Assembly (NCBI GenBank): GCA_015478655.1 | Contig: JADMIJ010000013.1 | Coordinates: 1-64,000 of the forward strand | DNA: 64,000 nucleotides | Origin: Acidimicrobiales bacterium | GTDB taxonomy: Bacteria > Actinomycetota > Acidimicrobiia > Acidimicrobiales > RAAP-2 | Reading direction: 5' to 3' | Shown: positions 8,662 through 18,115 of the stretch, one piece after another | Layout of the letters: each line of letters begins with the position of its first letter | Position numbering within the stretch: the first letter of the stretch is position 1 | Notes under the pieces: generated by a model | The model's database searches: none | Told to the model about the DNA's origin: nothing | Seen by the model: only the letters and a program-made list of their open reading frames with translations | Made by a program: the position numbers and the translations under genes

Positions 8662-9882
8662 TCAGCCGACGGACACGGCCTCCCTCTGGCCACTCGTCGT
8701 ACGCTCCGACCCTGCCTCCGAGGCCGCCACCTCGGCGCGATGGCGAGCGGCCCATCCGGGCCCCCGCAGCACGTAGGACAGGCGCTCGCCCCAGGAGGTG
8801 GACCCGGCCACGTCGCGCAACATGTCCGCGTACTCGTGGGTCACGATCCGCCCGGCATTGAATGTGTTGATGTTCTTGGTCAGTCCGTATTCGACAGGCT
8901 CGTCCTCGGGTTCGAAGGTGCCGAAGAGCCGGTCCCATACGATCAGGATGCTGCCATGGTTCCGATCGAGATACTGCCGGTTGGACCCATGGTGGACACG
9001 ATGGTGCGAGGGTGAGTTCAGCACGGCCTCGGGCGGGCCCAGCCGGTTGATGGTCTCGGTGTGGATCCAGAACTGGTAGAGCAGGTTCACGCCCCGAGCA
9101 GTCGTGATCAACTCCGGACGGATCCCGAGCAGGCACAGTGCGCCGTAGGGCACCGAGGTCCCCAGGGCATCGGCGACCGGTTGGCGTAGGGCAGTCGACA
9201 GGTTGTAGTGCTCGCTCGAGTGGTGCACGACGTGGAGCGCCCACATGTAGCGGCTTTCGTGCATGAATCGGTGGTTCCAGTAGTAGATGAAGTCCCATCC
9301 CGCGATGGCGACCGCCATCGCCACCGGCCCGGCGGGAAGGGCGGGAAGTACCCGGTGCCGCCACATCCGCTCGGGCGTCGTGCGCCACGCCCAACCGGTA
9401 GTCACGGCGACGCCACCCAAGATGACCGCGGCCACTCCGCCCGTCGAGGCGACCTTTCGGGCCATGGACCGTCGGAGGTCCTGCTCGGGCACTCGTAGGC
9501 CTCCGCCGCCGTCAGCTGGCAGCGACCCGATGGCTGCATCCTGTCCGGCTGAGCGATCAGCGACCTCGGTCCGGCGGACCACCACATCGGCCACCGTGGT
9601 GGCGGCGGCGGCCCCCAGGGCGACGACAACCAGCGCCTTTCCGAATCGCCCGCGACCGGGTGTGAAGGGACGGAGCAGCCTCGGAACCACCAGTGGCGCC
9701 ACCAGACTGCCGACACCCATGGCCAGGCTGGCCACGGTGTCACGCCGTTCGTAGTCGCCGGCGACCGGACCCCGCTGGGCAGCTTGCCGGCGTAGCCAGA
9801 GGTACTCGACCGCCATGCTCCCGAAGTAGAACGGCACGGCGATGACTGTCAGGTCCCGAGGACCGCTGCGATTCTGACTCAT
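8662..9882 (-). CDS. Sterol desaturase/fatty acid hydroxylase family protein
   Basis: A 406-residue membrane-bound di-iron enzyme. The histidine clusters are H-R-F-M-H (204-208), H-V-V-H-H (217-221), a single His274 and H-H-R-V-H-H (293-298), as in the sterol desaturase/C-5 hydroxylase family. The N-terminal 100 residues add two or more hydrophobic segments, then a polar linker with G-G-G-G. Such enzymes hydroxylate or desaturate sterols, fatty acids or carotenoids in the membrane. The start is placed at an ATG with GGGCGGG just upstream; another ATG three codons earlier is possible. It is divergent from the DUF1214-sulfotransferase operon, with about 210 bases of shared control region. Confidence 0.85.
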   Translation of the reverse strand: MSQNRSGPRDLTVIAVPFYFGSMAVEYLWLRRQAAQRGPVAGDYERRDTVASLAMGVGSLVAPLVVPRLLRPFTPGRGRFGKALVVVALGAAAATTVADVVVRRTEVADRSAGQDAAIGSLPADGGGGLRVPEQDLRRSMARKVASTGGVAAVILGGVAVTTGWAWRTTPERMWRHRVLPALPAGPVAMAVAIAGWDFIYYWNHRFMHESRYMWALHVVHHSSEHYNLSTALRQPVADALGTSVPYGALCLLGIRPELITTARGVNLLYQFWIHTETINRLGPPEAVLNSPSHHRVHHGSNRQYLDRNHGSILIVWDRLFGTFEPEDEPVEYGLTKNINTFNAGRIVTHEYADMLRDVAGSTSWGERLSYVLRGPGWAARHRAEVAASEAGSERTTSGQREAVSVG

Positions 9883-10090
9883 CCCGCCCATTGTGGGGCT
9901 TCGGCGGGTGTGCCGTCGACCCCTGGGGTCGGAGGGCAGGCCAGCATGCACATTCGTGGGGTGCGGCGCCTCGGCCCCGCTCGGCCTACGAGCGCGCTGG
10001 ACGATCACTTGACCGGTGGGGAGGGCTCCACCAGGATGCGGCAGGATCAACTGTGGTCCCACTGCGACGATCACCGGAGGAATTGCGGTC

Positions 10091-11215
10091 GTGACGGATC
10101 TCTCGCCAGATGGTTCCGCGGCGTCGCGCCAGGCGCTGCACGAGTCGTTCGAGTCACTCATCGAGGGGCTGCAGGCAGCCGAGGAGCGGCTCCGATCGAC
10201 GGACCCTCCTCTCAATGACGCCGACCTGACCGACGGGTACAGGTGGCTGTTCTCCGTGCTCCAGGTGGGCATGGAGACCCAGGTGTGGGCGGACACCGGT
10301 CGGCCCCGTATGGTCGAGATCGTTGGGCCCCAAAAGAAGTGGGGCGGTGACAACTCCGACGCCTTCTACCAGTTCACTCCCATCGATCCCGCTCGCACGT
10401 ACCGGGTCCGGGGGCGGCGCGGGGATGCCGCCTATCTGTCGTTCACCGTCTATGGAGGCCCCAACGACGGTCACTACAGCAATCGCATCGTCGGGACCAT
10501 CAACGATCGCCACCTCGACATCGCCGACGACGGCACCTTCGAGTTCGTCCTGAGTGAGCGGCCCCACGATGGCGACTGGCTTGCCCTGGCGCCTGACGCG
10601 GTGTGCGCAATCAGCCGCGACTACCTGATCGATCCAACCAACGGGCGGAGGGCGGAATGGTCGATCGAGGCGGAGGATCCCCCCGACCACCCCGACGACG
10701 GTATGGACGTCCTGACGCGTCGCTTCGGGCACGTCCGCAACTGGTTCGACGAGCAGACCCTGATGGCACCGGTCCGGGTCGGGCCTCCCAACGAGATCGG
10801 CGAGCCCTACCCGGTGTCATCGGTCACCATGGGCTGGGCAGCCGGCGACGCCGCCTATGCCATGGGCGGATGGGAGCTCGACGAAGGGGAGGCCCTGGTC
10901 ATCGAGGGGCGCTCGCCGGTGTGCGCCTTCTGGAATCTGTGCCTGTGGAACCCTTTCTTGCACACCTACGACTACGGCTACGAACAGGTCACCATCAACG
11001 GCGGCCAGGTCGCGTACGAACCAGACGGTTCGTGGCGGATCGTCGTCGCCGCCTCCGATCCCGGCGTCCCGAACTGGATTTCCACTGCCGGCCGTTCCTC
11101 GGGGCTGCTGTGGTTTCGCTGGTTCCTTCCCGAGTCGACTCCGGTGCGGCCGAAGGCGGACGTGATTCCCATCGCAGAAGTGCCCCGCGGTGGCCACGCC
11201 ACCGAGCGACCGTGA
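10091..11215 (+). CDS. DUF1214 domain protein
   Basis: A 374-residue protein. Residues about 50-190 carry an alpha/beta region with R-T-Y-R-V-R-G-R-R-G-D-A-A-Y-L-S-F, and the C-terminal half (about 250-365) is a DUF1214 domain recognisable by W-N-L-C-L-W-N-P-F and the closing N-W-I-S-T-A-G-R-S-S-G-L-L-W-F-R-W. DUF1214 proteins are uncharacterised and often sit beside lipid and sulfotransferase genes in actinobacteria. The GTG start is supported by GGAGG ten bases upstream. Its stop overlaps the GTG of the sulfotransferase by four bases (GTGA), indicating translational coupling and a shared pathway. No signal peptide is visible. Confidence 0.85.
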   Translation: MTDLSPDGSAASRQALHESFESLIEGLQAAEERLRSTDPPLNDADLTDGYRWLFSVLQVGMETQVWADTGRPRMVEIVGPQKKWGGDNSDAFYQFTPIDPARTYRVRGRRGDAAYLSFTVYGGPNDGHYSNRIVGTINDRHLDIADDGTFEFVLSERPHDGDWLALAPDAVCAISRDYLIDPTNGRRAEWSIEAEDPPDHPDDGMDVLTRRFGHVRNWFDEQTLMAPVRVGPPNEIGEPYPVSSVTMGWAAGDAAYAMGGWELDEGEALVIEGRSPVCAFWNLCLWNPFLHTYDYGYEQVTINGGQVAYEPDGSWRIVVAASDPGVPNWISTAGRSSGLLWFRWFLPESTPVRPKADVIPIAEVPRGGHATERP

Positions 11216-12477
11216 CAGGCAGCGCCCGCCCTGCCGATCCGGTGCGGCTGGACGATCTGGCCGATCCCGTCATGCCGGCGGCGGCGGAAGCCACCCTGTC
11301 GCTTCTCCGAGCCTATGGCGAGACACTGGCGTTGGAGCCGGACGCGATGATGGCGGCGGCCGAGCAGCGCAGCGGTCTGTCGTCCTGGGGAGCGGGTGGA
11401 TTCGAGGCGCGACTGGGCGTCCTCTGCACCTCATTGCGCCACGAAGCAGGGCTCTCGCCGGTCGGCGTGGCCACCAGCTTCGAGATGCTAGTGCAGACGT
11501 TGGTCAACCGGCTGCGGGTCGAGGATCTCGTCGCCCGCCATCCGGAGATCGAGGCCATACCCATCGAGCGGCCCATCGTGATCTGCGGTCTTCCCCGCAC
11601 CGGCACCACCTATCTCCACAACTCGATGGCGGCGGATCCGGCCCTCCGGCACCTTCCCTATTGGGAGAGCCTCGAGCCGGTGCCCGTCCCCGGCGAAGAG
11701 CCAGGGCCGGACGGGGAGGATCCACGCCGGGTCCGTTGTGCGGCTGGGTTGGAGCTGCTCAACACGGCGTTGCCCTATTTCGTCCGGATGCACGAGATGA
11801 CCCCCGATCACGCCCACGAGGAGATCCAGCTGTTGGCCATGGACGTCTCGACGATGCTGTTCGAGACCACCGCCATGGTCCCGTCATGGCGGGACTACTA
11901 CAAGTCCAACGATCAGACTCCCCACTACCGCTACCTGCGGCGGGTTCTCCAGGTGCTCACGTTTTTGGCCGGGGGATCCCGTTGGGTGCTCAAGTCCCCG
12001 CAGCACCTCGAACAGCTCGGCCCCCTCCGCACCGTGTTCCCGGACGCCACCTTCGTACTCACCCACCGAGATCCGGACCAGGTGGCGACGTCACTTGCCA
12101 CCATGGTGGCCTACTCCGCCCGCTTGTCGGTCGACCGACCCGACCCCGCCGCATACGGCCGGTTCTGGGGGCAGCGCGTCACCGACCTCCTGGGTGCGTG
12201 CCTCCGGGACCGCGATCTGTTGCCGGCCGAATCTGCCATCGACATTCCCTTCGATGAGTTCATGAGGGAGGGAGGCGCCACCCTGGCCAGCGTCTACCAG
12301 CTCGCCGGTCAGCCGCTCGACGACGCCGCCCGCGGTGGTATGGCCCAGTTCCAAGAGTCCCATCCCCGCGGCCGGCACGGCACCGTGCACTACGTGCCCG
12401 AGTTGCTCGGCCTTCCCACCACGACTCGCCGGGACGTGCTGGAGGCGTACAGGGACCGGTTCCTCGTCACTGGGTAG
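11212..12477 (+). CDS. Sulfotransferase family protein
   Basis: A 421-residue sulfotransferase_3-type enzyme. The PAPS 5'-phosphosulfate loop is G-L-P-R-T-G-T-T (126-133), and later motifs V-L-K-S-P-Q-H-L and V-L-T-H-R-D-P match the 3'-phosphate and core Arg/Ser regions. These enzymes move sulfate from PAPS to hydroxyls of lipids, sterols or small molecules. The GTG start overlaps the DUF1214 stop. The neighbouring hydroxylases could create the acceptor hydroxyl, so a sulfated lipid is a reasonable hypothesis but not shown. Confidence 0.88.
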   Translation: MTGSARPADPVRLDDLADPVMPAAAEATLSLLRAYGETLALEPDAMMAAAEQRSGLSSWGAGGFEARLGVLCTSLRHEAGLSPVGVATSFEMLVQTLVNRLRVEDLVARHPEIEAIPIERPIVICGLPRTGTTYLHNSMAADPALRHLPYWESLEPVPVPGEEPGPDGEDPRRVRCAAGLELLNTALPYFVRMHEMTPDHAHEEIQLLAMDVSTMLFETTAMVPSWRDYYKSNDQTPHYRYLRRVLQVLTFLAGGSRWVLKSPQHLEQLGPLRTVFPDATFVLTHRDPDQVATSLATMVAYSARLSVDRPDPAAYGRFWGQRVTDLLGACLRDRDLLPAESAIDIPFDEFMREGGATLASVYQLAGQPLDDAARGGMAQFQESHPRGRHGTVHYVPELLGLPTTTRRDVLEAYRDRFLVTG

Positions 12478-12526
12478 CGCCTGCCGGTGCCGGGTTGTCT
12501 CGGGCTCGTGGGGGCCGACGTTGAGG

Positions 12527-13489
12527 TCAGGTGCAGGAAGGCTCCGTTGCTACCGTCTCCGCCGAGCCGGCGGCTGGGTCGGTGCCACTCCGGGAGGAGC
12601 CGCGACGCATCGGCCACATCAGTTGCGCCAGATACCCGCGGGGCGCAGGCTCCTCGATCCCGTAGCTGTCCGGCATGCTTCCGGCCGGAAGATGAAGGGT
12701 GCCGAAGAGAAGATCCAACACGGGGAACTCGCCGGCGAAGTTGCTGTTGTACGCAACGGGATCACCGGAATGGTGCCAGTGGTGGAACTCCGGAGTGGCG
12801 ATGACCCACCGCAACGGTCCGAACCGGAACCGCACATTGGCGTGGATGAAGAGAGCCTGGAACGTCAACAGCAAGAGAAATGCCCCGAAGGTGGCCCTCG
12901 AGAATCCGAGGGCGACCAGCGGCAGGACGATGCATGACCGGGTGAAGGCCTGGTCGACGGGATGCAGGCGACCGGCAGCCAGCCAATCCATCTCCTCGAT
13001 GGAGTGGTGGACGCGGTGGAACCGCCAGAGGAACGGCACGCTGTGGGCGGCCCGGTGGGCCCAATAGCCGCAGATCTCGGCGAGCATGAAGGCCTCGATG
13101 AACTGGAGGCCGAGGCTCTGCGCTCCGACCGCCGTCCGAACAGGTCCCGGCACCGCCGCCCGCAGGGTCGCCCCCACGCTCACGACGGCCACCACCAGGA
13201 GCACGGTGCTCAGAAGGTTGTTGACGACGAAGTGCACGAGGTCCGTCCGCCATCCGGCGCGGAGCACCCGCTGCTGGCGCAGGGCGAAGATCCGCTCCAT
13301 GGGCACGAAGACGACCGCCAGCACCAGCAGTCCAAAGATGAGTCTGCTTCGCACCGCCAGCGCACCAAGGAAGATGGCACCGGTTGCCGCGCTGATCATC
13401 ACGTCGCCGATGGGGATCTTGCGCCGGGGAGCCAGGGTGGCCGCGGGATTCACATCTCCGAGCATGGCCCGATCGGGCCCGCCACACAA
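12527..13489 (-). CDS. Sterol desaturase/fatty acid hydroxylase family protein
   Basis: A 320-residue membrane di-iron enzyme distinct from the one at 9 kb. The histidine boxes are H-R-A-A-H (145-149), H-R-V-H-H (158-162) and F-H-H-W-H-H (235-240), with hydrophobic segments near 30-65, 88-108, 180-195 and 203-217. A start at Met9 (M-L-G-D) is also possible. It faces the sulfotransferase gene convergently across 49 bases. Clustering with that gene and a second desaturase suggests tailoring of the same lipid class. The last 30 residues are polar and may be cytosolic. Confidence 0.86.
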   Translation of the reverse strand: MCGGPDRAMLGDVNPAATLAPRRKIPIGDVMISAATGAIFLGALAVRSRLIFGLLVLAVVFVPMERIFALRQQRVLRAGWRTDLVHFVVNNLLSTVLLVVAVVSVGATLRAAVPGPVRTAVGAQSLGLQFIEAFMLAEICGYWAHRAAHSVPFLWRFHRVHHSIEEMDWLAAGRLHPVDQAFTRSCIVLPLVALGFSRATFGAFLLLLTFQALFIHANVRFRFGPLRWVIATPEFHHWHHSGDPVAYNSNFAGEFPVLDLLFGTLHLPAGSMPDSYGIEEPAPRGYLAQLMWPMRRGSSRSGTDPAAGSAETVATEPSCT

Positions 13490-13606
13490 GGGCCAGGAGC
13501 AAGCGCTAACACACCCCTAACACCTCGGTTCCACGTTGTGTCGGCGTGGGAGAGGTGGTGAGGCGAAGCAAGGGCGGGAGGGTGTGGTACGGCGGCACAC
13601 CGGACC

Positions 13607-16024
13607 TCAACCCACAGCGAGCCTGAAGGTGGCGGCCCTGGCTGCAGGGTCGATCGACGAAACGGTGATGGTGACCGCGTGATTCCGCATCGGTGCGGTG
13701 GCCGGTCCGGATGAAACCTCACCCCCGGCATCGCTGGTCGCGGTCACGGAGGAGCAGCTGCACCCGGTGAAGATGAGTCCCGACGTTCCCGCGGAGAAGG
13801 TCACGGCCACCCCGGCCAGGGCGTGCCCCAGTGAGTTGGTCGCCCGGGCCTGCAGGGCCGCCACGTGGCCACCGGGCCCGACGTGCTGGCGATTTCCCGC
13901 TGCCACCGACAGCTTCAACGCGGCAGGGACCGCGGTCACTCCCCCGACGACCCCGGGTGTGGGGACGGATTCGGTGGTGAGGCTCCAATCCCGTTGCAGG
14001 GCCAGCACGACGAGGCTGTCGACCACCACCGAGGGCGCAGCCGTCGGCGGGTAGACCTGCACGCGGGCCCCGGTGATCGATCGGCTCTGCCAGTCCGTCG
14101 GCAGCTTGACCACGGTTCGGACGTGGCCCACGCCATGGGCCGGATAGCCGGTGTGGAAGTCGCTGGCATACCAGGTCGAGCTGCCTGACAGCTGCAGTTC
14201 CGCGGCCACCGACGAGACGCCGGTGCCCGAAGTGGTCAGATCGACATTCGCGTACTGGCGCGCATCGCCGGGCTCGGGCGACCGGGGATCCTTGGACACG
14301 TCCCCGTACCAGCGGGCGACCTCCTCGCCGGAGACCTTGTAGGTGAAGGGATTGGCGTCCATGACCGCCTCTCGGCTCTGGTCGGGGCCGGGCCCGGGCA
14401 CCGGGGCCAGCTGGAACCGGAACGGGGTCGTGCCCGCATCCGAAAAGTCGTTGTTGCCGGTGGCATCGCGCAGGATCGGATGGTGGCCGTCCCACTGCCC
14501 GGCGAAGGGCACGTCCACCTCTTGGATGGCGCCCTGGCTGTCGGGGAAGCCGGTCGACGGCTCGCCACCCCAGAGGTAGCTGGCGCCGGATGTCGAGCCG
14601 TCAGCAGCCACGGTGAACGAGATGGCATTCTCGATGTCGGTCATCCGTCCCCAGGTCCCCCATTCGAGGAACGGCACGAAACCGGTGCCCGCGTCCTCGT
14701 GGCTCCAGATCACCGTGTACGACAGGCGGGTCGAGCCGCCCCCCATCGGCGTGGCTGTGGCATCGGTGAGCAAGGGGACATCGTGGAGCGCCGATGTCGA
14801 TCGCCCGTACATGACCGGCGCGTAGGCCACGGCAAGGAATCGGGGATTGGTCGGATCGACCACTTCCAGTTGGCTGTCGACCACCCTGGCGCTCGGAGGT
14901 GACGAGCCCGAGGGCCACGATAGGCCACCGTCGGCGTGGGGCCCCTCGGCACTCACGGTCGCCCGGTAGGAGTCAGCCGTGGTCACCGGCCCGGTGAACG
15001 CCGCGTAGGTGAAGGGGTGGGCCCCGGCATAGAGGACGAACTGCAGGGTGCTCACGGTCGTCGCTGTGGTGATGTCGGTGAGGGTGACGTCCACCACGGT
15101 CGAGCTGGGCTGGGCCGCGCCCCACGACGTGTGGGGAGCGGACAACGCCAATCGCAGGAGGCCCTCGCCGGTCACCGGCGTCGCCGGCACCACCGGCGCC
15201 GCGAAGGTGGACAGGTATGGTCCGGTCACAGTCCCCGTCGCGCTCAGGTCGCCGGCCGGGCCGGCCATCAGCGGGACGGTGGCGGGCTTGCCTGGTATCG
15301 CCCATCGGCTCGACCGGTCGACCCGGAACGTGGGTTTCTGTCGGGGCCGAGCGGTGGCCACGGTGGCCGTTTGGCTCCGGGCCGCCCCCAAGACCGGCGC
15401 ACCCAGGGAGGGATCCCAGGAGTCATCGGGGGTCGTGCACGATCCTGTCGCGCTGCAGGCGGACGCGGCGTAGTTGATGTTCTCGAGCAGCAACGACGGA
15501 CCGCCGGTGGAGAACAGCGACTCCACCGCGATGAAGCACTGCACCTGTCGACAGTCGGCGGAGCCGAGCGACGTGGTCAGGATGGCTTGGGGCTGGAGCG
15601 TGGCGGCGGCGGTGCCGCCGGTGTCGACCGTGATGACGGCATTGTGGCGCGCCTCACACCCATCAGCCGGGGATTGGCCCTTGGCCAGGAGCGTGAACGC
15701 CATGGGGTCGCACTCCACCGCCACATAGGTGCTTCCCGCGCTGGCGCCCGTGATGACGATCGACACCGTCTGGTTGTCGACCAGGTTGGTCGACGGCGTC
15801 ACGGTAAGTGCCGCCCTCGGGGCCGCGACGCCGGTGGCCGCGCCCGCCGGAGCCGGAACCACCAACGACCCGAGCAGGGCGAGCATCGCCACGAGCAGGG
15901 CCAGTGGTCCCATCTCCGCCACCCGCGCAGGGACGACGATGGGACGGACCGACGATCCTGCCGTCGAGAGCCCGCAGAAATCCGAATGGGAGCCGGTACG
16001 GTGCCGCCGATCTTCGTCTGACAC
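13607..16024 (-). CDS. Large secreted protein with neocarzinostatin-like and bacterial Ig-like domains
   Basis: An 805-residue exported protein. A hydrophobic segment near residues 39-60 ends in P-A-G-A-A, a signal peptide with a long cytoplasmic leader (a later start is possible). Residues about 70-190 (L-T-V-T-P-S-T-N-L-V-D-N-Q-T-V) resemble the neocarzinostatin-type immunoglobulin fold common in actinobacterial surface proteins. The middle 500 residues are beta-rich and unrecognised. Residues about 710-800 look like a Big_1-type domain (N-S-L-G-H-A-L-A-G-V-A-V-T-F-S-A). Cysteine pairs in both terminal regions suggest disulfides. No catalytic motif is seen, and an adhesive or structural role is inferred. 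Confidence 0.75.
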   Translation of the reverse strand: MSDEDRRHRTGSHSDFCGLSTAGSSVRPIVVPARVAEMGPLALLVAMLALLGSLVVPAPAGAATGVAAPRAALTVTPSTNLVDNQTVSIVITGASAGSTYVAVECDPMAFTLLAKGQSPADGCEARHNAVITVDTGGTAAATLQPQAILTTSLGSADCRQVQCFIAVESLFSTGGPSLLLENINYAASACSATGSCTTPDDSWDPSLGAPVLGAARSQTATVATARPRQKPTFRVDRSSRWAIPGKPATVPLMAGPAGDLSATGTVTGPYLSTFAAPVVPATPVTGEGLLRLALSAPHTSWGAAQPSSTVVDVTLTDITTATTVSTLQFVLYAGAHPFTYAAFTGPVTTADSYRATVSAEGPHADGGLSWPSGSSPPSARVVDSQLEVVDPTNPRFLAVAYAPVMYGRSTSALHDVPLLTDATATPMGGGSTRLSYTVIWSHEDAGTGFVPFLEWGTWGRMTDIENAISFTVAADGSTSGASYLWGGEPSTGFPDSQGAIQEVDVPFAGQWDGHHPILRDATGNNDFSDAGTTPFRFQLAPVPGPGPDQSREAVMDANPFTYKVSGEEVARWYGDVSKDPRSPEPGDARQYANVDLTTSGTGVSSVAAELQLSGSSTWYASDFHTGYPAHGVGHVRTVVKLPTDWQSRSITGARVQVYPPTAAPSVVVDSLVVLALQRDWSLTTESVPTPGVVGGVTAVPAALKLSVAAGNRQHVGPGGHVAALQARATNSLGHALAGVAVTFSAGTSGLIFTGCSCSSVTATSDAGGEVSSGPATAPMRNHAVTITVSSIDPAARAATFRLAVG

Positions 16025-16233
16025 GCCCCACCCCCATCCGTTCCGAAGTCCCGGTGCCCCGGGACGAGGTCATCCCGTCGTACCTCTGCCCCGCACCTCG
16101 GAGTCAACAACCTAGACCACCGAGGCACCGGCTTTCGGTCCCTTCGCTCGTGCGGACGCTGGCGAGGTTCGAGTAGTCCCAGCTCACGGGGAAGAGCGCC
16201 TCAGCGGAGACGAGCCGCCAACCGAGCGCCAAC

Positions 16234-17394
16234 CTAAGCGGAACGTGAGCCGCCCCTGCGGTGGCCGGTCGGTGGCAGCACGACCTCGGGGCGATGCTCG
16301 TCCAACAGCCCGGGGGCTCGCTGGGGCGGCCGACGAGGCGCCACCGGCCCGGAGCGGAGGCGGCGGCGGGTCCCCGACCACGGCGCCGGAGGCGCGGTCA
16401 ATCGATCGGCCAGCCGGTAGGCAGAGGTTTCGTAGTTGACGCGCCACCCCCGGAACTCGGGCCAGGCTTCCTCCGCGCTGCGCTCCATCTGGAACCCGAC
16501 ATGCTGCAGCATCTCCACGGCCTGCTCGAACTCCTCGAAGGTGAGTGAGATCGGTCCCTCCGGACTGGGATCGGGATCCACCTCCCATCCCAACACCTTG
16601 GCCATCCGGTTGAGCGCCGTGAATCCCATCCGGAGGCACAGTCGGGCCTGCGACGAGGCGGTGCTCGGGGCCAGGGCCAGGTGCATGGCGGCGCCGTCCA
16701 GCACGGCGAGGAGTCCGATCAGCCACGAGAACCACGCCTGGGGCGATCGGAAGAGCAGCATCACCGGGTACGTGGTGTGACTCTCGGCCAGGTCGGCCGA
16801 CCACTCCTCCCATTGTGCGTAGAAGGCAGGCAGGGTGTCCGTGATCCCCACCAGCTGGTGGCGGGCGAGGACCTCGGGGCCCCAGGCGGGAATTCCGGCC
16901 CGGCTCTCCAGCATGGCGACCAGGCTCTCGCGGCGGTTGAAGGCCCCGTAGAGGGCGGGCAGATAGGCGATCTGCAACGCAACGATCACCACCCAGGTCG
17001 CACCGGCGGCGATGTCCACCGCCGAGTTGACGGGTCCACGGAGGGTGATGGTGCCCACCGTGAACGCCGATCCCGTCGCCTGGGCCAGGGCGGAGGCCCA
17101 GTTGTGCGTGGTCGCTTCGAGCATGAATGCGTAGCCCACGATGAAGAGACCAGCCCACAACAGCAACTGGCCCACCAGGGCGACCGGCGCCGTCGGAGCC
17201 AGCACCGCGTCCTTTCCCTCGTAGCTCTTGGCCAGTCTCGCCAGGGTGTGGAAGGCGATCTGCACCACCCGGTTCACCCCGGAGGAGAGGCGTTCGAACC
17301 CCCGGGGCTCGCGTGGCAGGACGATGGTGAACAGTACGCTCGCCGCCGTGAGCATCACGATGAGCAGGCCGATGGCGAACAGCAGAGTACTCAC
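16234..17394 (-). CDS. Membrane protein, possibly ion-channel-like
   Basis: A 386-residue protein with two N-terminal hydrophobic helices (about 2-25 and 70-92), a segment near 100-120 that includes T-V-G-T-I-T-L-R, and another helix near 127-150, followed by a soluble C-terminal half. The helix, T-V-G-T loop, helix order recalls two-helix potassium channels, but the loop is not a canonical T-V-G-Y-G filter, so I do not assign channel function. One more hydrophobic segment lies near 222-245. The last 60 residues are Arg/Pro-rich. Monocistronic, no close functional neighbour. Confidence 0.7.
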   Translation of the reverse strand: MSTLLFAIGLLIVMLTAASVLFTIVLPREPRGFERLSSGVNRVVQIAFHTLARLAKSYEGKDAVLAPTAPVALVGQLLLWAGLFIVGYAFMLEATTHNWASALAQATGSAFTVGTITLRGPVNSAVDIAAGATWVVIVALQIAYLPALYGAFNRRESLVAMLESRAGIPAWGPEVLARHQLVGITDTLPAFYAQWEEWSADLAESHTTYPVMLLFRSPQAWFSWLIGLLAVLDGAAMHLALAPSTASSQARLCLRMGFTALNRMAKVLGWEVDPDPSPEGPISLTFEEFEQAVEMLQHVGFQMERSAEEAWPEFRGWRVNYETSAYRLADRLTAPPAPWSGTRRRLRSGPVAPRRPPQRAPGLLDEHRPEVVLPPTGHRRGGSRSA

Positions 17395-17772
17395 CGGACG
17401 GCTCGAGCCGGGACGGTGGCCCCACCTGGCAGGTTCGACGGCCGCCCGGTCGTTGCCGCCCGCTCGAGGCCGGTCGGCCGCAGCGGGGACCGCGTCACCT
17501 CGGCCGAGTCCGACATCCCGTCATGGTACGGCCACCGAAGGTCCTTCGCCTGCGCTGAGGCCCGGCGTCACGATTGACCGGCGAATGACCGGTGCGGGCT
17601 GGCGGGTTGACTGCTCAGGAGCGCGGCGCCGAGCCCAGCAGGGGTGGACTGCCGCGCCCTGCCGTGCGCTGCCGGGTCCGAGAGGACCGGTGGGCTCCGG
17701 TTCGGCGAGATGGGGCCGGTGGTCGCCAGCAAGGGCAGGTGGTGGCCGGCCTCTGCAAAGGGGTGGCGTGTC
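17395..17772. other. Intergenic, nothing recognised
   Basis: About 380 bases between the divergent membrane protein and acetyltransferase genes. Open frames here are Arg/Gly/Pro-rich shadows without family resemblance. No repeat, RNA gene or clear promoter was found. Confidence 0.35.
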
Positions 17773-18115
17773 ATGGAGGAAGTAGTGGACAACCGCGACA
17801 GCGGTCGCTTCGAGTTGGCGATCGGCGGGCCACGTCGGCGAACTCGTCTACCGCGTCAATGGCGACCGGCTGGTCCTGATCCACACCGAGGTTCCCGAGG
17901 AGTTGGCCGGGCACGGTGTCGGAGGCCGGCTGGTACGGGCATCTCTTGACCGGGCCGCCCGGGAGGGCCTGACCATCGTCCCCCTGTGCCCGTTCGCCCG
18001 CCGCTGGCTGGGGGCGACCACCCCGACGAGATCGGAGGCGTCGAGATGGACTGGAAGGCTGCTGGCGGCCACCGCCTGCCAACAGGCCTGCGGATCCTCC
18101 GGCGGAGTCCGGTAG
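17773..18115 (+). pseudogene. GNAT-like N-acetyltransferase (YjdJ type), two frameshifts
   Basis: Reading across two frame breaks gives a small GNAT protein: E-E-V-V-D-N-R-D-S-G-R-F-E-L-A-I, then G-H-V-G-E-L-V-Y-R-V, then I-H-T-E-V-P-E-E-L-A-G-H-G-V-G-G-R-L (the acetyl-CoA pyrophosphate loop), then P-L-C-P-F-A-R-R-W-L and D-H-P-D-E-I-G-G-V-E. This is the order of the short YjdJ/Gtn10-like acetyltransferases. The first break is one extra base at GGG 17827-17829, the second one missing base at the G run 18010-18014, and together they restore the starting frame. The true C terminus is unclear; I end at the first plausible stop, which abuts a KstR-like palindrome. Compensating indels in G runs suggest sequence error. 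Confidence 0.6.

Noticed and set aside
10603-11211. Extension of the sulfotransferase frame by 203 codons upstream
   Set aside because: It overlaps the whole DUF1214 C-terminal half, is Arg-rich and unlike any protein; the GTGA overlap start fits better.
16234-17394. Assignment as a potassium channel
   Set aside because: The T-V-G-T-I loop lacks the glycine-rich T-V-G-Y-G filter, so only a generic membrane-protein call is safe.
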